DNA of 64,000 nucleotides from Lysobacter sp. BMK333-48F3 (GTDB taxonomy: Bacteria; Pseudomonadota; Gammaproteobacteria; Xanthomonadales; Xanthomonadaceae), in the NCBI RefSeq assembly GCF_019733395.1, contig NZ_JAIHOO010000001.1:3162501-3226500 (forward strand). Reading direction: 5' to 3'. Under the pieces are notes generated by a model. The model had not been told where the DNA came from, did no database searches, and was given only the letters and a program-made list of their open reading frames with translations. Of the stretch, positions 8,518-16,422 are shown piece by piece. The translations under genes were made by a program, and so were the position numbers. The stretch's first letter is position 1; every line of letters begins with the position of its first letter.

Positions 8518-8681
8518 TGTAGGAGCGGCGTGAGCCGCGACATCCGAAGCGAGGTACGTTAGCGCCGCAACCGAAGCCCGGGCCTTCGGGCTCGTTTCCG
8601 CCTTGCCCTGGCAAGACGGGACTCCGGTCGCAAGCGTGGTATTTCGTCGCTTCGGATGTCGCGGCTCACGCCGCTCCTACA
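8518..8681. repeat. Pair of perfectly inverted 35-bp REP-type elements
   Basis: A 35-bp unit beginning TGTAGGAGCGGCGTGAGCCG (8518-8552) is repeated exactly in inverse orientation at 8647-8681. Each unit is itself a palindrome (GGAGCGGC / GCCGC). Between them lies a hairpin AGCCCG-GGCCTT-CGGGCT (8575-8592), and another GAAGCCCGG/CCGGGCTTC hairpin lies at 8398-8421 just after the ribonuclease gene. The 483-bp gap 8325-8808 contains only these repeats and no credible gene. Similar REP-like units recur at 23 kb, 33 kb and 34 kb. Confidence 0.85.
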
Positions 8682-8808
8682 AGGCCGCGCCGCGTTGCGG
8701 CTCGGAGCGCCTCGAAAACGGCGACGCCGGTCGGGAGGCCCCGGCCGGCGTCGCTTGGCTTTTCTACCGCTCCGGGGCGAGCGTCACGCGCTCGCCCCCG
8801 GCTCGCGC

Positions 8809-10197
8809 TTAGGGCAGCTTGGAGATGCTCACGCCGATGATCAGCGCCTGGTTCGAGGTGGTGGTGCCGGTGAAGCTGTTGCCGGAGGCGCTGGCGTTCC
8901 AGCCGGCCTGCTCGCTGCCGCCGGCGGCTTCGAACACGAACGGCCCGATCCGCAGCCCGGTCGCGGCGCTGAACTTCTGCTTGAACGAGTCGAAGGTCGA
9001 CTTGCTGGTGCGGATCGAGAAGCTCGGCTTGAAGCCGACGATCATGCCGGTCTTGAGCAGGGTGAAGAAGCCCTTCTCGCCGAACACGGCCTTGGTGCCG
9101 CCCCCGCCGAACTCGCTGTAGCCGGTGGTGTACGGGCCCTGGGACAGGCTGCGCACCACCGGGCCGTTGTACCAGCCCGAAGGCTGGATCTGGATCTGGT
9201 CGATGGCTTCGAACTCCAGCGAGACTTCGAGCTGGCTGTCGCTCTCGAACTGGGTCACGCGCTCCCACTTGCCGGCGACCTGCACCTCCCAGAACCACTG
9301 CCGCACCGACGCCGAACCGCCGGCCCAGGTCTTCTTGTAGTCGTAGGACGAGTCGCGCGCGGTGAAGCCCATGGTCGCGCCGGCCGGGCCCTCGCCGGCG
9401 AGCACCGCGTCGACCCATTCGGCCGAGTCCTGCGCCACCGCCCAGTACGGCACCTTGGGGAAGTTCTGCAGCGCGACCGATTCCAGCCGGGCGTAGAAGT
9501 CTTCGTTCTCGAACTGCTTCTGCGCGTCGGCCAGGCCCGGCGTATTGGCTTTCGCGACCAGCGCGTTGTAGGTCTTCTGGGTCTGCAACAGCTTGGTTTC
9601 GGCGGTGGCGAGCTTGGTCGCCCAGCCCTTGCCGGCGGCCGAGCCGAGCCAGTCGCTGAACGAGGGGTCGTTGTCCTTGACCTTGTCGCCGTAGCTGGTT
9701 TCGGCCTGGCGGTAGATGGTGTCGTAGTCGTTGCTCGCCTTGGTGACCTGCTGGTCGGCGTCGCGGATCTGCTGGCGCAGCTTGGGATCGTCGGTGGCGG
9801 CGAGGATCACGTTGAGGAACTGCTGGTAGGCGTCGTTGAAACGGTCGCCGCTGGAGACGTAGCTGCCGACCGCGCTCCACTGCGGCACGGTCGAGCAGAA
9901 GTCGTATTGCGCCGAGCCGATGTAGCCGGCCTGGGCGGTCGCCCAGTTCCACTTGGTGTACGGATACACCAGTTGGAACGTGTCCGGCGTCACGCCCAGC
10001 GAGTTGATCAGCGCGCTGTACAGCAAGCCCCACGGCTTCTGGTCGTAGTCGCCCGCGGCGGCCGCATCGTCGGCGACGAGAGCGTGCTGCTGCGCACGGC
10101 GCTCGTAAGCCTGGTCGCGGAACACGGAGACGACGTCGTCGTTGTCGTTGTTGCCCGGTTGGGCGTTGTTGGCATCCTGCGGTTGATTCTTGAGCAT
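8809..10197 (-). CDS. Uncharacterised protein, paralogue B of the duplicated ~463-residue family
   Basis: Starting at the ATG of MLKNQPQDANN (10197), the protein has 462 residues, almost the same length as paralogue A (465). Shared blocks include KPWGLLYSALINSL, FCSTVPQWSAV, VSSGD, WERVTQFESDSQLEVSLEF, VFGEKGFF and GLRIGPFVFEAAGGS, and it ends with IIGVSISKLP. A longer open frame extends to 10668, but the composition upstream is shadow-like and the promoter repeats lie there, so I prefer 10197. There is no signal peptide; the first 50 residues are polar and disordered (Asn/Asp/Gln). Family and function are unknown. The gene is divergent from a secreted protein gene and shares its GTAAG operator design. 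Confidence 0.85.
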   Translation of the reverse strand: MLKNQPQDANNAQPGNNDNDDVVSVFRDQAYERRAQQHALVADDAAAAGDYDQKPWGLLYSALINSLGVTPDTFQLVYPYTKWNWATAQAGYIGSAQYDFCSTVPQWSAVGSYVSSGDRFNDAYQQFLNVILAATDDPKLRQQIRDADQQVTKASNDYDTIYRQAETSYGDKVKDNDPSFSDWLGSAAGKGWATKLATAETKLLQTQKTYNALVAKANTPGLADAQKQFENEDFYARLESVALQNFPKVPYWAVAQDSAEWVDAVLAGEGPAGATMGFTARDSSYDYKKTWAGGSASVRQWFWEVQVAGKWERVTQFESDSQLEVSLEFEAIDQIQIQPSGWYNGPVVRSLSQGPYTTGYSEFGGGGTKAVFGEKGFFTLLKTGMIVGFKPSFSIRTSKSTFDSFKQKFSAATGLRIGPFVFEAAGGSEQAGWNASASGNSFTGTTTSNQALIIGVSISKLP

Positions 10198-10327
10198 GGC
10201 CCTGGCTCCCTGAGCCCGCCGCTTGGCGGGTCCGTGCGGATACCGCGCGCCGGACGGCGCCGCGATCCCGGATGCGGCACGGCGCCGTCCGAGGCCGCCG
10301 ACTGTGGGCGCGTCGCCAACGGCGTGC

Positions 10328-10343
10328 CTTACGGCAACCTTAC
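10328..10343 (-). promoter_or_regulatory. Tandem GTAAG operator, leftward copy of pair B
   Basis: Plus-strand CTTAC at 10328-10332 and 10339-10343, 11 bp apart, inside CCTTACGGCAACCTTAC, which is identical to the string in the first divergent region. It lies about 131 bp before the ATG at 10197. The conserved distance and sequence argue for a functional site that was duplicated with the gene. Confidence 0.6.
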
Positions 10344-10450
10344 TGTTCGCATCGGCCCGTGGTTTCAGGCGTTTACGGCGGTGTCCGGACGCGCGGGCGA
10401 ACAGCGGTGATCGAAGGTGAGTGCGCGCAGCGGGCGTTGCGGGCGCGATC

Positions 10451-10466
10451 GTAAGCCGCCGGTAAG
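10451..10466 (+). promoter_or_regulatory. Tandem GTAAG operator, rightward copy of pair B
   Basis: GTAAG at 10451-10455 and 10462-10466, 11 bp apart, preceded by GCGCGATC as in the rightward site of the first pair. It lies about 105 bp upstream of the secreted-protein ATG at 10572. Confidence 0.6.
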
Positions 10467-10571
10467 GTGCCGCGCGCGTTGCGCCGCCACAGTGGCGCCG
10501 CGTTGCCGCTCTGCGCGACGACGCGACGGCATCGGCCGTCGCGAAACCTCTTGCCGATGAGAGAACCGACC

Positions 10572-11108
10572 ATGAAAACACTGCGATTGCTGACACTGTC
10601 GTGTCTGATGGCGTTGGCGACGACGCTCGTCGCGACGTCGCCGCGCATCGAGGCGGGCGAGACCACATCGCAGCCGGACGATAGCGACGATCTGGAAAAG
10701 AAAGACGTGGAGCGGCGATCCAAGCTGGCAGGCTGCCAGCTGATTCCTTACGCGATGCGGCGCGACAACTGCGTCACGGAAAGCGAGGGGCTGAACGGGG
10801 CGCAGGCCTGCGGCGCCAAATCCTGCTCGGGCGACACGCCGAAGCTCAACCCGATGCTGCTGCAAGCGTGGAAACGCTGCGCGAGCCGGCGCGGCGCGAT
10901 TGTCGACGACTACCACAAGAGCCTGGCCGCGATTGGCCGCTACAAGGCGTCGGCGAAATACAAGGACTGGACAGCGGACGAACGCGCTGCGCTGGATACC
11001 TTGACCGGCAAGATCGAGATCGCGATGCGGGTGGGCGCGAAGGAACGCAACGCGGCCAATTCGATGGTCGTCTACTGCGAAAGCCTGATCCGCAAGGACG
11101 GAGGCTGA
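10572..11108 (+). CDS. Small exported protein with conserved-looking Cys, unknown function
   Basis: The 178-residue product from ATG 10572 begins MKTLRLLTLSCLMALATTLV, a standard signal peptide ending near IEA-GE. The mature part is helical and contains Cys in AGCQL, DNCVT, QACGAKSC, KRCAS and VYCES, so disulfides are likely after export. I do not recognise the family. The position mirrors that of the secreted ribonuclease gene in the first divergent pair, and the promoter carries the same GTAAG repeat, so it is probably coregulated. It could be an extracellular enzyme, inhibitor or effector. Confidence 0.75.
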   Translation: MKTLRLLTLSCLMALATTLVATSPRIEAGETTSQPDDSDDLEKKDVERRSKLAGCQLIPYAMRRDNCVTESEGLNGAQACGAKSCSGDTPKLNPMLLQAWKRCASRRGAIVDDYHKSLAAIGRYKASAKYKDWTADERAALDTLTGKIEIAMRVGAKERNAANSMVVYCESLIRKDGG

Positions 11109-11163
11109 CCGTTCGGCGAGACGTTCCGGGCGCTGGCCGCGCCCGGAGCGCCGTGCTCGGCGG

Positions 11164-11592
11164 TTACTTGGCTTTCTTGCTGGTCTTCTTGGTCTTGTTC
11201 GCCTGCGGGGTGATCTCCGGATCGTTGCCGACCTGCGGATCGCAGGGAACCATCGCCTTGCGCTTCATGTCGCGCACCAGGACCGAGAAGAAGATCAGGG
11301 TCGGCTGGTCGTTGCGGTTCATCAGGCTGACGCTGCGGCCGTCGGTAGCGATCTTGATGTCGTAGATCTGGTCCTTGGCGTCGGAGCTGAGCAGGCTCTC
11401 GATGACGAAGTGCTTGGACACGCCTTCGTCGAGCTTGTAGATCATCTGCACCGGCTTCTGGTCCTTGTAGGCCATGACCACGTCGGGCGAGAAGCTGTAG
11501 AAGTACTGGCCGCCGCCGGCGTTGCCGCCGAATACGACATAGGCGACGGTGAATTCGATGACGATGGGCTTGGGGGCCTTGGCTTTGGGCAT
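11164..11592 (-). CDS. DP-EP-like small protein
   Basis: The 142-residue protein starts with a Lys/Pro-rich stretch (MPKAKAPKPIVIEF) and ends with a Lys/Thr-rich tail (NKTKKTSKKAK). The middle is a beta-sandwich-like domain: YFYSFSPDVV, then a DGRSVSL strand, and near the end CDPQVGNDPEI, which resembles the DPQ..N(E/D)P signature of the small DP-EP family. That assignment is from memory of the family pattern and is tentative. No signal peptide. It lies 11 bp downstream of the winged-helix/STAND gene and is probably in its operon. Confidence 0.65.
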   Translation of the reverse strand: MPKAKAPKPIVIEFTVAYVVFGGNAGGGQYFYSFSPDVVMAYKDQKPVQMIYKLDEGVSKHFVIESLLSSDAKDQIYDIKIATDGRSVSLMNRNDQPTLIFFSVLVRDMKRKAMVPCDPQVGNDPEITPQANKTKKTSKKAK

Positions 11593-11603
11593 GGTGGAGC
11601 TTC

Positions 11604-14600
11604 CTAGCGGGTGGATGGATCGTAGAAGGCGATGAAGTCGGGGTGGCGATAGCCGCTGCTGCGCAACCAGTCGAGCTGGCGCGCCGCGGCGTCGCGCGCG
11701 CCCAGGTGGACCTGGGCGCGGCTCCAGGCGTCGAGCAGGGCGCGGTCGCTGGAATCGGCGGCGCGGCCGGCGACCAGATCGCGCACCCGCGTCCAGTCGG
11801 CGCGGGCGAGTTCGGCCTGTCCGCGCGCGGCCGACCGCTCGCCGCGCCAAGCCAGGGCCCAGGCCAGCGCGGCCAGGCTTTTGGCGTCGCCCGGCGCCTG
11901 CGCCTGCAGCGCGGCCAGTTCGGCTACGGCGCGATCGACCAACTGCGGCTGGCTCGCGGTTTGCGGATCGACCTCGGCCAGGCGCAGGTTCAACAGCGCG
12001 CCGACCCGGCGCCACTCCGGCAGCGGTTCCTGTTCGGTCAGCAGCGGCGCCAGGCTGTCGCGGCCCTCGCGCAGCAGCGCGGCCGCGCGTTCGCGCGCGC
12101 CGCGCAGGGTCTCGATCCGGCCCGCATGCGCATAGGCGTGGGCGAGGTCGCGGCGCCAGGTGCTGTTGTCGGGTTGCTGGCGCACCAGCGCGCGCAGCAG
12201 GGTCAGGGTTTCGTCGACTTCGGTCGCGGCCTGTTCGGTATGGCCGCGATCGATGGCCAGGATCGAGCTGCGCAACAGCGAGGTCGCCAGCTTGCGCCGC
12301 CAGGCGTCGGCATCGGGCTCGCTGGCGACCAGTTCGCGCAGCATCCGGTTCTGCATTACGTAGCCTTGCGCGGCGGCGTCGAGCTGGCCGCGCGCTTCCT
12401 GCGAGCTGCTGAGCCAGGATAGGCTGTCGACCAGGTCGAAGCGCAGCGGCTTGTCGTCGGGCTTGTCCGCCAGCAGCCGCTGTTTGATCGCCACCGAGCG
12501 CGCGAACAGGTCGGCGGCCTCGGCGCTGCGCTGGCGGCTGTGGGCGAGAGTGCCGAGGTTGCTCAAGGCGTAGGACAGCTCCAACTGCCAGCGCGGGTCG
12601 GCCGGCGCGCGCGCGACCAGGGTTTCGCTGGCGCGCAGATATTCGCGCCAATGCGCATGTGCCGCGTCGAGGCGTTTTTGCTGATAGTCGTAGTAGCCCT
12701 GCCAATAGGCGACCGTGCCCGACTCGGCCAGCGCGTCCAGCGAATCGGGCGCGGCCTGGCGGGCCAGGCGCAAGGCCGCGGCGGCGCGCTCGAAGGCCTG
12801 GTGGGCTTCGTCGAAACGGCCCTGGTTCATCAGCACTTCGCCGACCGTGCGCAGGGCGCGCACGTGGCTGAGCAATTCGCCCGGCTGCATCCGCGCGTCC
12901 GGCATGCGCTCCAGATAGCGCAGGGCCTGGCTGCCGACGCTGTCGAGCAGCTTGAGGTTGCCGAGCGGCCGCAACTGTTCGGCCAGGTCGCCGAGCATGA
13001 AGCCGACCAGTTGCTGCGCCTGGTCGCGGTGCCGTTCGGCCTCGCGCCGCGCCTGCCAGGCTTGCAGCCCTAAGCCGGTCGCGGTCAGGGCCAGGACGCC
13101 GAGCGAACCCAGGGCGGCGGTGCGCAGCCAGCGCTTGCGTTGCTGCTGGCGCTCGCAGGCGTGCAGGAATTCGCGTTCGCCCGGGCCGAGTTCGGCCGGC
13201 AGGCGGCGCGCGGCTTCCTGCGCCTCGGCCAGCGGCCGTCCCGGGTTGAGCAGATGGTCGGCGCGGCGGCCGCCGTCGATCCAGCGCCGGGTCGCGCGCT
13301 GCAGGCGTTCGCGCGCCTGCAGCAGTTGGCGGTTGTCGTGCGCCCATTCGCGCGCGCGCGGCCATTGCCGCAGCAGCGCTTCGTGGGCGACGCCGAAGCC
13401 CGGTTCGCCGCCGCTGAGTTCGCCGACGAACAAGCGCGCGCGGATGAAGGCCTCGGCCAGCTCGCGCGCCGCCGGCGCCGGCAGCGACGACCACGACACC
13501 CGGCGCGCGGTGACCGCGTCGCTGTCGGGGCGGATCACGATCAAGGCCGCCAGCACCTGCTCCAGGCTGGCCTGCGCATCGCTGGGCAGTTCGCTGTAGA
13601 CCTGCTCGGCGCGGTGGGCGAGGGCGCCTTCCAGGCCGCCGATCGCGCGGTACGCGGCCAGGCTCAGCACGCCGCCCGGCGCCTGGCGTTCGTACAGGGC
13701 CTGCAGGGTGTGCTGCAGCAGCGGCAGCGAATCGGGATGCTGCGCGGCGGCATCGCGCAGCAGGTCGTCCAGGCGCACCGAACTGTCGGGGTCTTCCTGG
13801 AAACTCAGCCCGGCCAGCGCGGCCGGGGCGCGGATGATCTGGCCGATCTCGCCCACCCGCGGGGTCAACAGGTCGATATGGCCGTCGCCGGCCTTGAGTT
13901 CGGCGATGCCCGGCACCTCTTCGATCAGGCGCGGGTAGAAGTCGCTGCGGGTGATCGCGATCGCGGCGACGCCGGCGCAAGCGCACAGGCTGCGCAGAGC
14001 GGCGCCGAGTTCTTCGCGGTCGCGCTCCAGCATCGCCGGCTCGGCCACCGCCGCTTCGGCGTGATCGATCGCCAGCAACAGGTGCGCGTCGGCGGCGCGT
14101 TGGCCGCCGAGGCGGACGAAGGCGTCGGCGATGCGCGCCTGCAGCGCCTCCGGCGCGTCGCGCAATTGCAGCGCCAGCGCGTCGGCTTCCAGGGCCAGGA
14201 ACACCGGCCGGCCGGCCAGGCTCCAACCGCACAGGGCCTGGGCCAGGCGCGCGAGCACGTCGCCGCCGCGGCAGATGCCCAGGTCGAAGTACACCGTCGA
14301 CAGCGCGTGCAGGCCGTCGAAACCGCCGGCCTGCTGCAGCAGCGGCATCACCCCGGCGCGCAGCAGCGAGGTCTTGCCGCAGCCGCTGGCGCCGGAAACC
14401 AGGACGAAGCGGCGTTGGCTCTGCACCTGTTCGCGCAGGGTCGACAGCAGCTCGGCGGTGGCGCGGGCGCGGCCGAAGAACACGCCGGCGTGGGCTTCGT
14501 CGAACGAACGCAGGCCGACGTAGGGGCTGCCTTCGGTCCAGGCGGCGGCGCGCGGCAGGCCGCTGCGGTAGTCGTCGGGAAAGGCGACCGTTGCGACCAG

Positions 14601-14927
14601 CCGGTAGCCGCGCTTGCGGATGGTCTCGATGTACTCCGGTTCGCGGCTGCTGTCGCCGAGCCGGCGGCGCAGCTGGGCGATGGTCTTGTGGACCGGGTTG
14701 TCGCCGTAGAAGGTGCCGCGCCAGATCTCGATCAGCAGTTGTTCGGCGCTGACCACCTCGCCGGCGCGCTCGGCCAGCGCGACCAGCACCTCCATCATGC
14801 GCGGCTCCAGCGCGGTGACCACGCCGTCGCGCACGATCGCCAGGCGATCGGGTTGGACCAGCAGCGCGCCGACGCGGAACTGCGACACCGAAGCCAGGTT
14901 CTTGATCCGGTCGATGCGTTGTGGCAT
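11604..14927 (-). CDS. Winged-helix - STAND ATPase - TPR regulatory protein
   Basis: The 1107-residue protein has an OmpR/CadC-type winged helix at residues ~15-113 (LEPRMMEVLVALAERAGEVV, then KTIAQLRRRLGD and IETIRKRGYRLVA). A P-loop NTPase follows with Walker A GASGCGKTS at 179-187 and an LLLAIDHAEAAV Walker-B-like strand. A hydrophobic segment lies at about 599-619, and the remaining ~480 residues are TPR-like repeats (for example LSYALSNLGTLAHSRQRSAEAADLF). The build matches large signal-transducing STAND proteins fused to a DNA-binding domain: repeats sense, the ATPase switches, the winged helix binds DNA. I chose the ATG at 14927 because the winged helix follows directly. It lies near two promoters carrying OmpR-spaced GTAAG repeats and is a candidate regulator for them, which is inference only. 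Confidence 0.85.
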   Translation of the reverse strand: MPQRIDRIKNLASVSQFRVGALLVQPDRLAIVRDGVVTALEPRMMEVLVALAERAGEVVSAEQLLIEIWRGTFYGDNPVHKTIAQLRRRLGDSSREPEYIETIRKRGYRLVATVAFPDDYRSGLPRAAAWTEGSPYVGLRSFDEAHAGVFFGRARATAELLSTLREQVQSQRRFVLVSGASGCGKTSLLRAGVMPLLQQAGGFDGLHALSTVYFDLGICRGGDVLARLAQALCGWSLAGRPVFLALEADALALQLRDAPEALQARIADAFVRLGGQRAADAHLLLAIDHAEAAVAEPAMLERDREELGAALRSLCACAGVAAIAITRSDFYPRLIEEVPGIAELKAGDGHIDLLTPRVGEIGQIIRAPAALAGLSFQEDPDSSVRLDDLLRDAAAQHPDSLPLLQHTLQALYERQAPGGVLSLAAYRAIGGLEGALAHRAEQVYSELPSDAQASLEQVLAALIVIRPDSDAVTARRVSWSSLPAPAARELAEAFIRARLFVGELSGGEPGFGVAHEALLRQWPRAREWAHDNRQLLQARERLQRATRRWIDGGRRADHLLNPGRPLAEAQEAARRLPAELGPGEREFLHACERQQQRKRWLRTAALGSLGVLALTATGLGLQAWQARREAERHRDQAQQLVGFMLGDLAEQLRPLGNLKLLDSVGSQALRYLERMPDARMQPGELLSHVRALRTVGEVLMNQGRFDEAHQAFERAAAALRLARQAAPDSLDALAESGTVAYWQGYYDYQQKRLDAAHAHWREYLRASETLVARAPADPRWQLELSYALSNLGTLAHSRQRSAEAADLFARSVAIKQRLLADKPDDKPLRFDLVDSLSWLSSSQEARGQLDAAAQGYVMQNRMLRELVASEPDADAWRRKLATSLLRSSILAIDRGHTEQAATEVDETLTLLRALVRQQPDNSTWRRDLAHAYAHAGRIETLRGARERAAALLREGRDSLAPLLTEQEPLPEWRRVGALLNLRLAEVDPQTASQPQLVDRAVAELAALQAQAPGDAKSLAALAWALAWRGERSAARGQAELARADWTRVRDLVAGRAADSSDRALLDAWSRAQVHLGARDAAARQLDWLRSSGYRHPDFIAFYDPSTR

Positions 14928-15251
14928 CGCAGCGCACGCTCGTGGTTGGTCGTCGACGCGGGGAGGGCGCATGCCGGTGCATGCCCGCCCCGTCGTCTGC
15001 GCCACCGGACCTCGGTGCGGCAGGCGGGAGGCCGCGGCGTTGCGCCCCATCGCGACGCCGGCGGAATCGATTGCGCGCTAAAACTAGCAAAACCCTCGCT
15101 GCCCGTGTGTGTTCGCAGGCGAACTTTGCCGGGCGTGCCGGCATCGCGGGGCGATGGCCGCTGTGCGCGCCGGTTTGCGTTGGCTGCGCGGCTCCGGCGC
15201 GGCGCGGTGCGCGGCGCTCGCGCCTGCGAGGCGGGCGGCGACCGCGCCGAC

Positions 15252-15287
15252 AAAAAAGCCGGCCCGGGGCGGCGCCCCGAGGCCGGC
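15252..15287 (-). terminator. Intrinsic terminator of the cysteine-rich peptide gene
   Basis: Read on the minus strand, a 13-14-bp GC stem (GCCGGCCTCGGGG / CCCCGGGCCGGC) is followed directly by TTTTTT. It lies 22 bp beyond the stop of the gene at 15310-15531. The rest of the gap 14928-15309 holds the promoter area of the STAND gene and no credible gene. Confidence 0.85.
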
Positions 15288-15309
15288 ACAGGCTATCGGC
15301 CGAGGGGGA

Positions 15310-15531
15310 TCAGCCGCAGCAATAGCAGACCAGGGGACGGCCGGGGCCGCCGGGGCCGAGATCGCCGCCGAATTCCGGGCACTCGCTGCGGCAGGCGAAC
15401 GAGCTGCAGGATTCGGACTGCGCCGGCTCGGCGCCGTTGCCGGCGACGACCTGGAAGGCGCCGAATCCCATCGCGGCCGAGAACAGCAGGGCCGCCAAGA
15501 CGATGCGGACGCCACGGTTACGCTTCTTCAT
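15310..15531 (-). CDS. Small exported cysteine-rich peptide
   Basis: The 73-residue product starts at ATG 15531, preceded by a good AGGAG site, and begins MKKRNRGVRIVLAALLFSAA, a signal peptide or membrane anchor. The mature part of about 40 residues is Gly/Pro-rich with six Cys (ESCSSFACRSEC ... VCYCC), ending CYCCG. A strong terminator follows. A TlpA-like redoxin lies about 160 bp upstream on the same strand. I do not recognise the family. It could be a disulfide-rich secreted peptide, a metal binder or a bacteriocin-like product, with the redoxin acting on its Cys. Confidence 0.75.
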   Translation of the reverse strand: MKKRNRGVRIVLAALLFSAAMGFGAFQVVAGNGAEPAQSESCSSFACRSECPEFGGDLGPGGPGRPLVCYCCG

Positions 15532-15694
15532 TGCTGAGCTCCTGTCGATGTAAGCCGCGGTCCCGGTCGGGCCGGCGGCAAGGGACGCCGGAGCCCGGCA
15601 CGATGCCGGCCCGGCCGAACCGGTGCGGCCGCGGCCGCACCGTCTGCGGACGCCGATGCGTCCGCGCAGCCGTCGCAACCGCCGACGGCGCAGA

Positions 15695-16336
15695 TCACGG
15701 CCGCGCCGCCGCAGCGGCGATGGCCGGGGCCGCTGCGGCGCGCGGCGGCGTGGGCCGCAGCGCGCGCAGCAGTTCGCGCAGGGTGCGCTTGTCGTTCAAG
15801 GCGCCGATGTGGCTGTAGCGCACCCGGCCGTCGCGGCCGACCACCAGCAGCGCCGGCACCTGGCGCGCGCGGAACAGCGCCGCGGTGCGGCGATCGTCGT
15901 GGGCGACCAGCGGGAAGTCGAGCGCGTGTTCGCGCGCATAGGCGCGCGCCTGCTCGGGCGGGGCCAGGGCGACGCCGATCAGCTCGGCGCCGCCGGCGGA
16001 GGCCTGCGGCAACTGCTGCGCGACCCGCTTGAGTTGCGGCAGCGAGGCGCGGCAATAGGGGCAGGTGGTGGTGAAGAAGAACAGCACCTGGCTGTCGCCG
16101 CGCGGCTGGCCGAGCTCGATCGCCTCGCCGTCGAGGCCGCTCAGCGCCACCCGCGGCACGTACATGCCGACATAGGGCGCGGTGACGCGGTCGGCGAGCC
16201 AGCGCTGGTCCTCGCGCATGCGCCCGACCTGCCAGCCGAGGGCGACGACGAGGACGCTGGCCAGGGCCAGCGAGGCCCACAGCCAGCGCTGGCCGGTCGG
16301 CGAAACCGGTTTGGGAATGTCGGGTGGCGACGACAT
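15695..16336 (-). CDS. Membrane-anchored TlpA-like thioredoxin-fold protein
   Basis: The 213-residue protein has one N-terminal membrane segment (LWASLALASVLVVALGW, ~19-35) and a periplasmic thioredoxin-like domain. The redox motif is TCPYC (Cys92 and Cys95) after VLFFFTT, and the cis-Pro loop is ARQVPALLVVGRDG. This is the AhpC/TSA-TlpA-MauD group, which usually reduces or forms disulfides in particular periplasmic partners. An Ala/Arg/Pro-rich tail follows. It is cotranscribed in direction with the Cys-rich peptide, which is a plausible partner. Confidence 0.85.
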   Translation of the reverse strand: MSSPPDIPKPVSPTGQRWLWASLALASVLVVALGWQVGRMREDQRWLADRVTAPYVGMYVPRVALSGLDGEAIELGQPRGDSQVLFFFTTTCPYCRASLPQLKRVAQQLPQASAGGAELIGVALAPPEQARAYAREHALDFPLVAHDDRRTAALFRARQVPALLVVGRDGRVRYSHIGALNDKRTLRELLRALRPTPPRAAAAPAIAAAAARP

Positions 16337-16422
16337 GCCGCCGACCCTAGCAGCGCGTTCCGGCGGCGAACTTGACGCGCCTCACAATGGCGAGGAGTGC
16401 GCGCGGTCGCAGCGGCCGCGGC

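Noticed and set aside
8660..10410. 580-codon plus-strand frame over paralogue B
   Set aside because: Complement of a well-supported minus-strand gene; composition is Leu/Val/Gly/Arg repeats typical of anti-sense frames.
13140..15818. 892-codon plus-strand open frame under the STAND gene
   Set aside because: Shadow frame: repetitive Arg/Gln/Ala/Val without motifs, while the minus frame has winged helix, P-loop and TPR.
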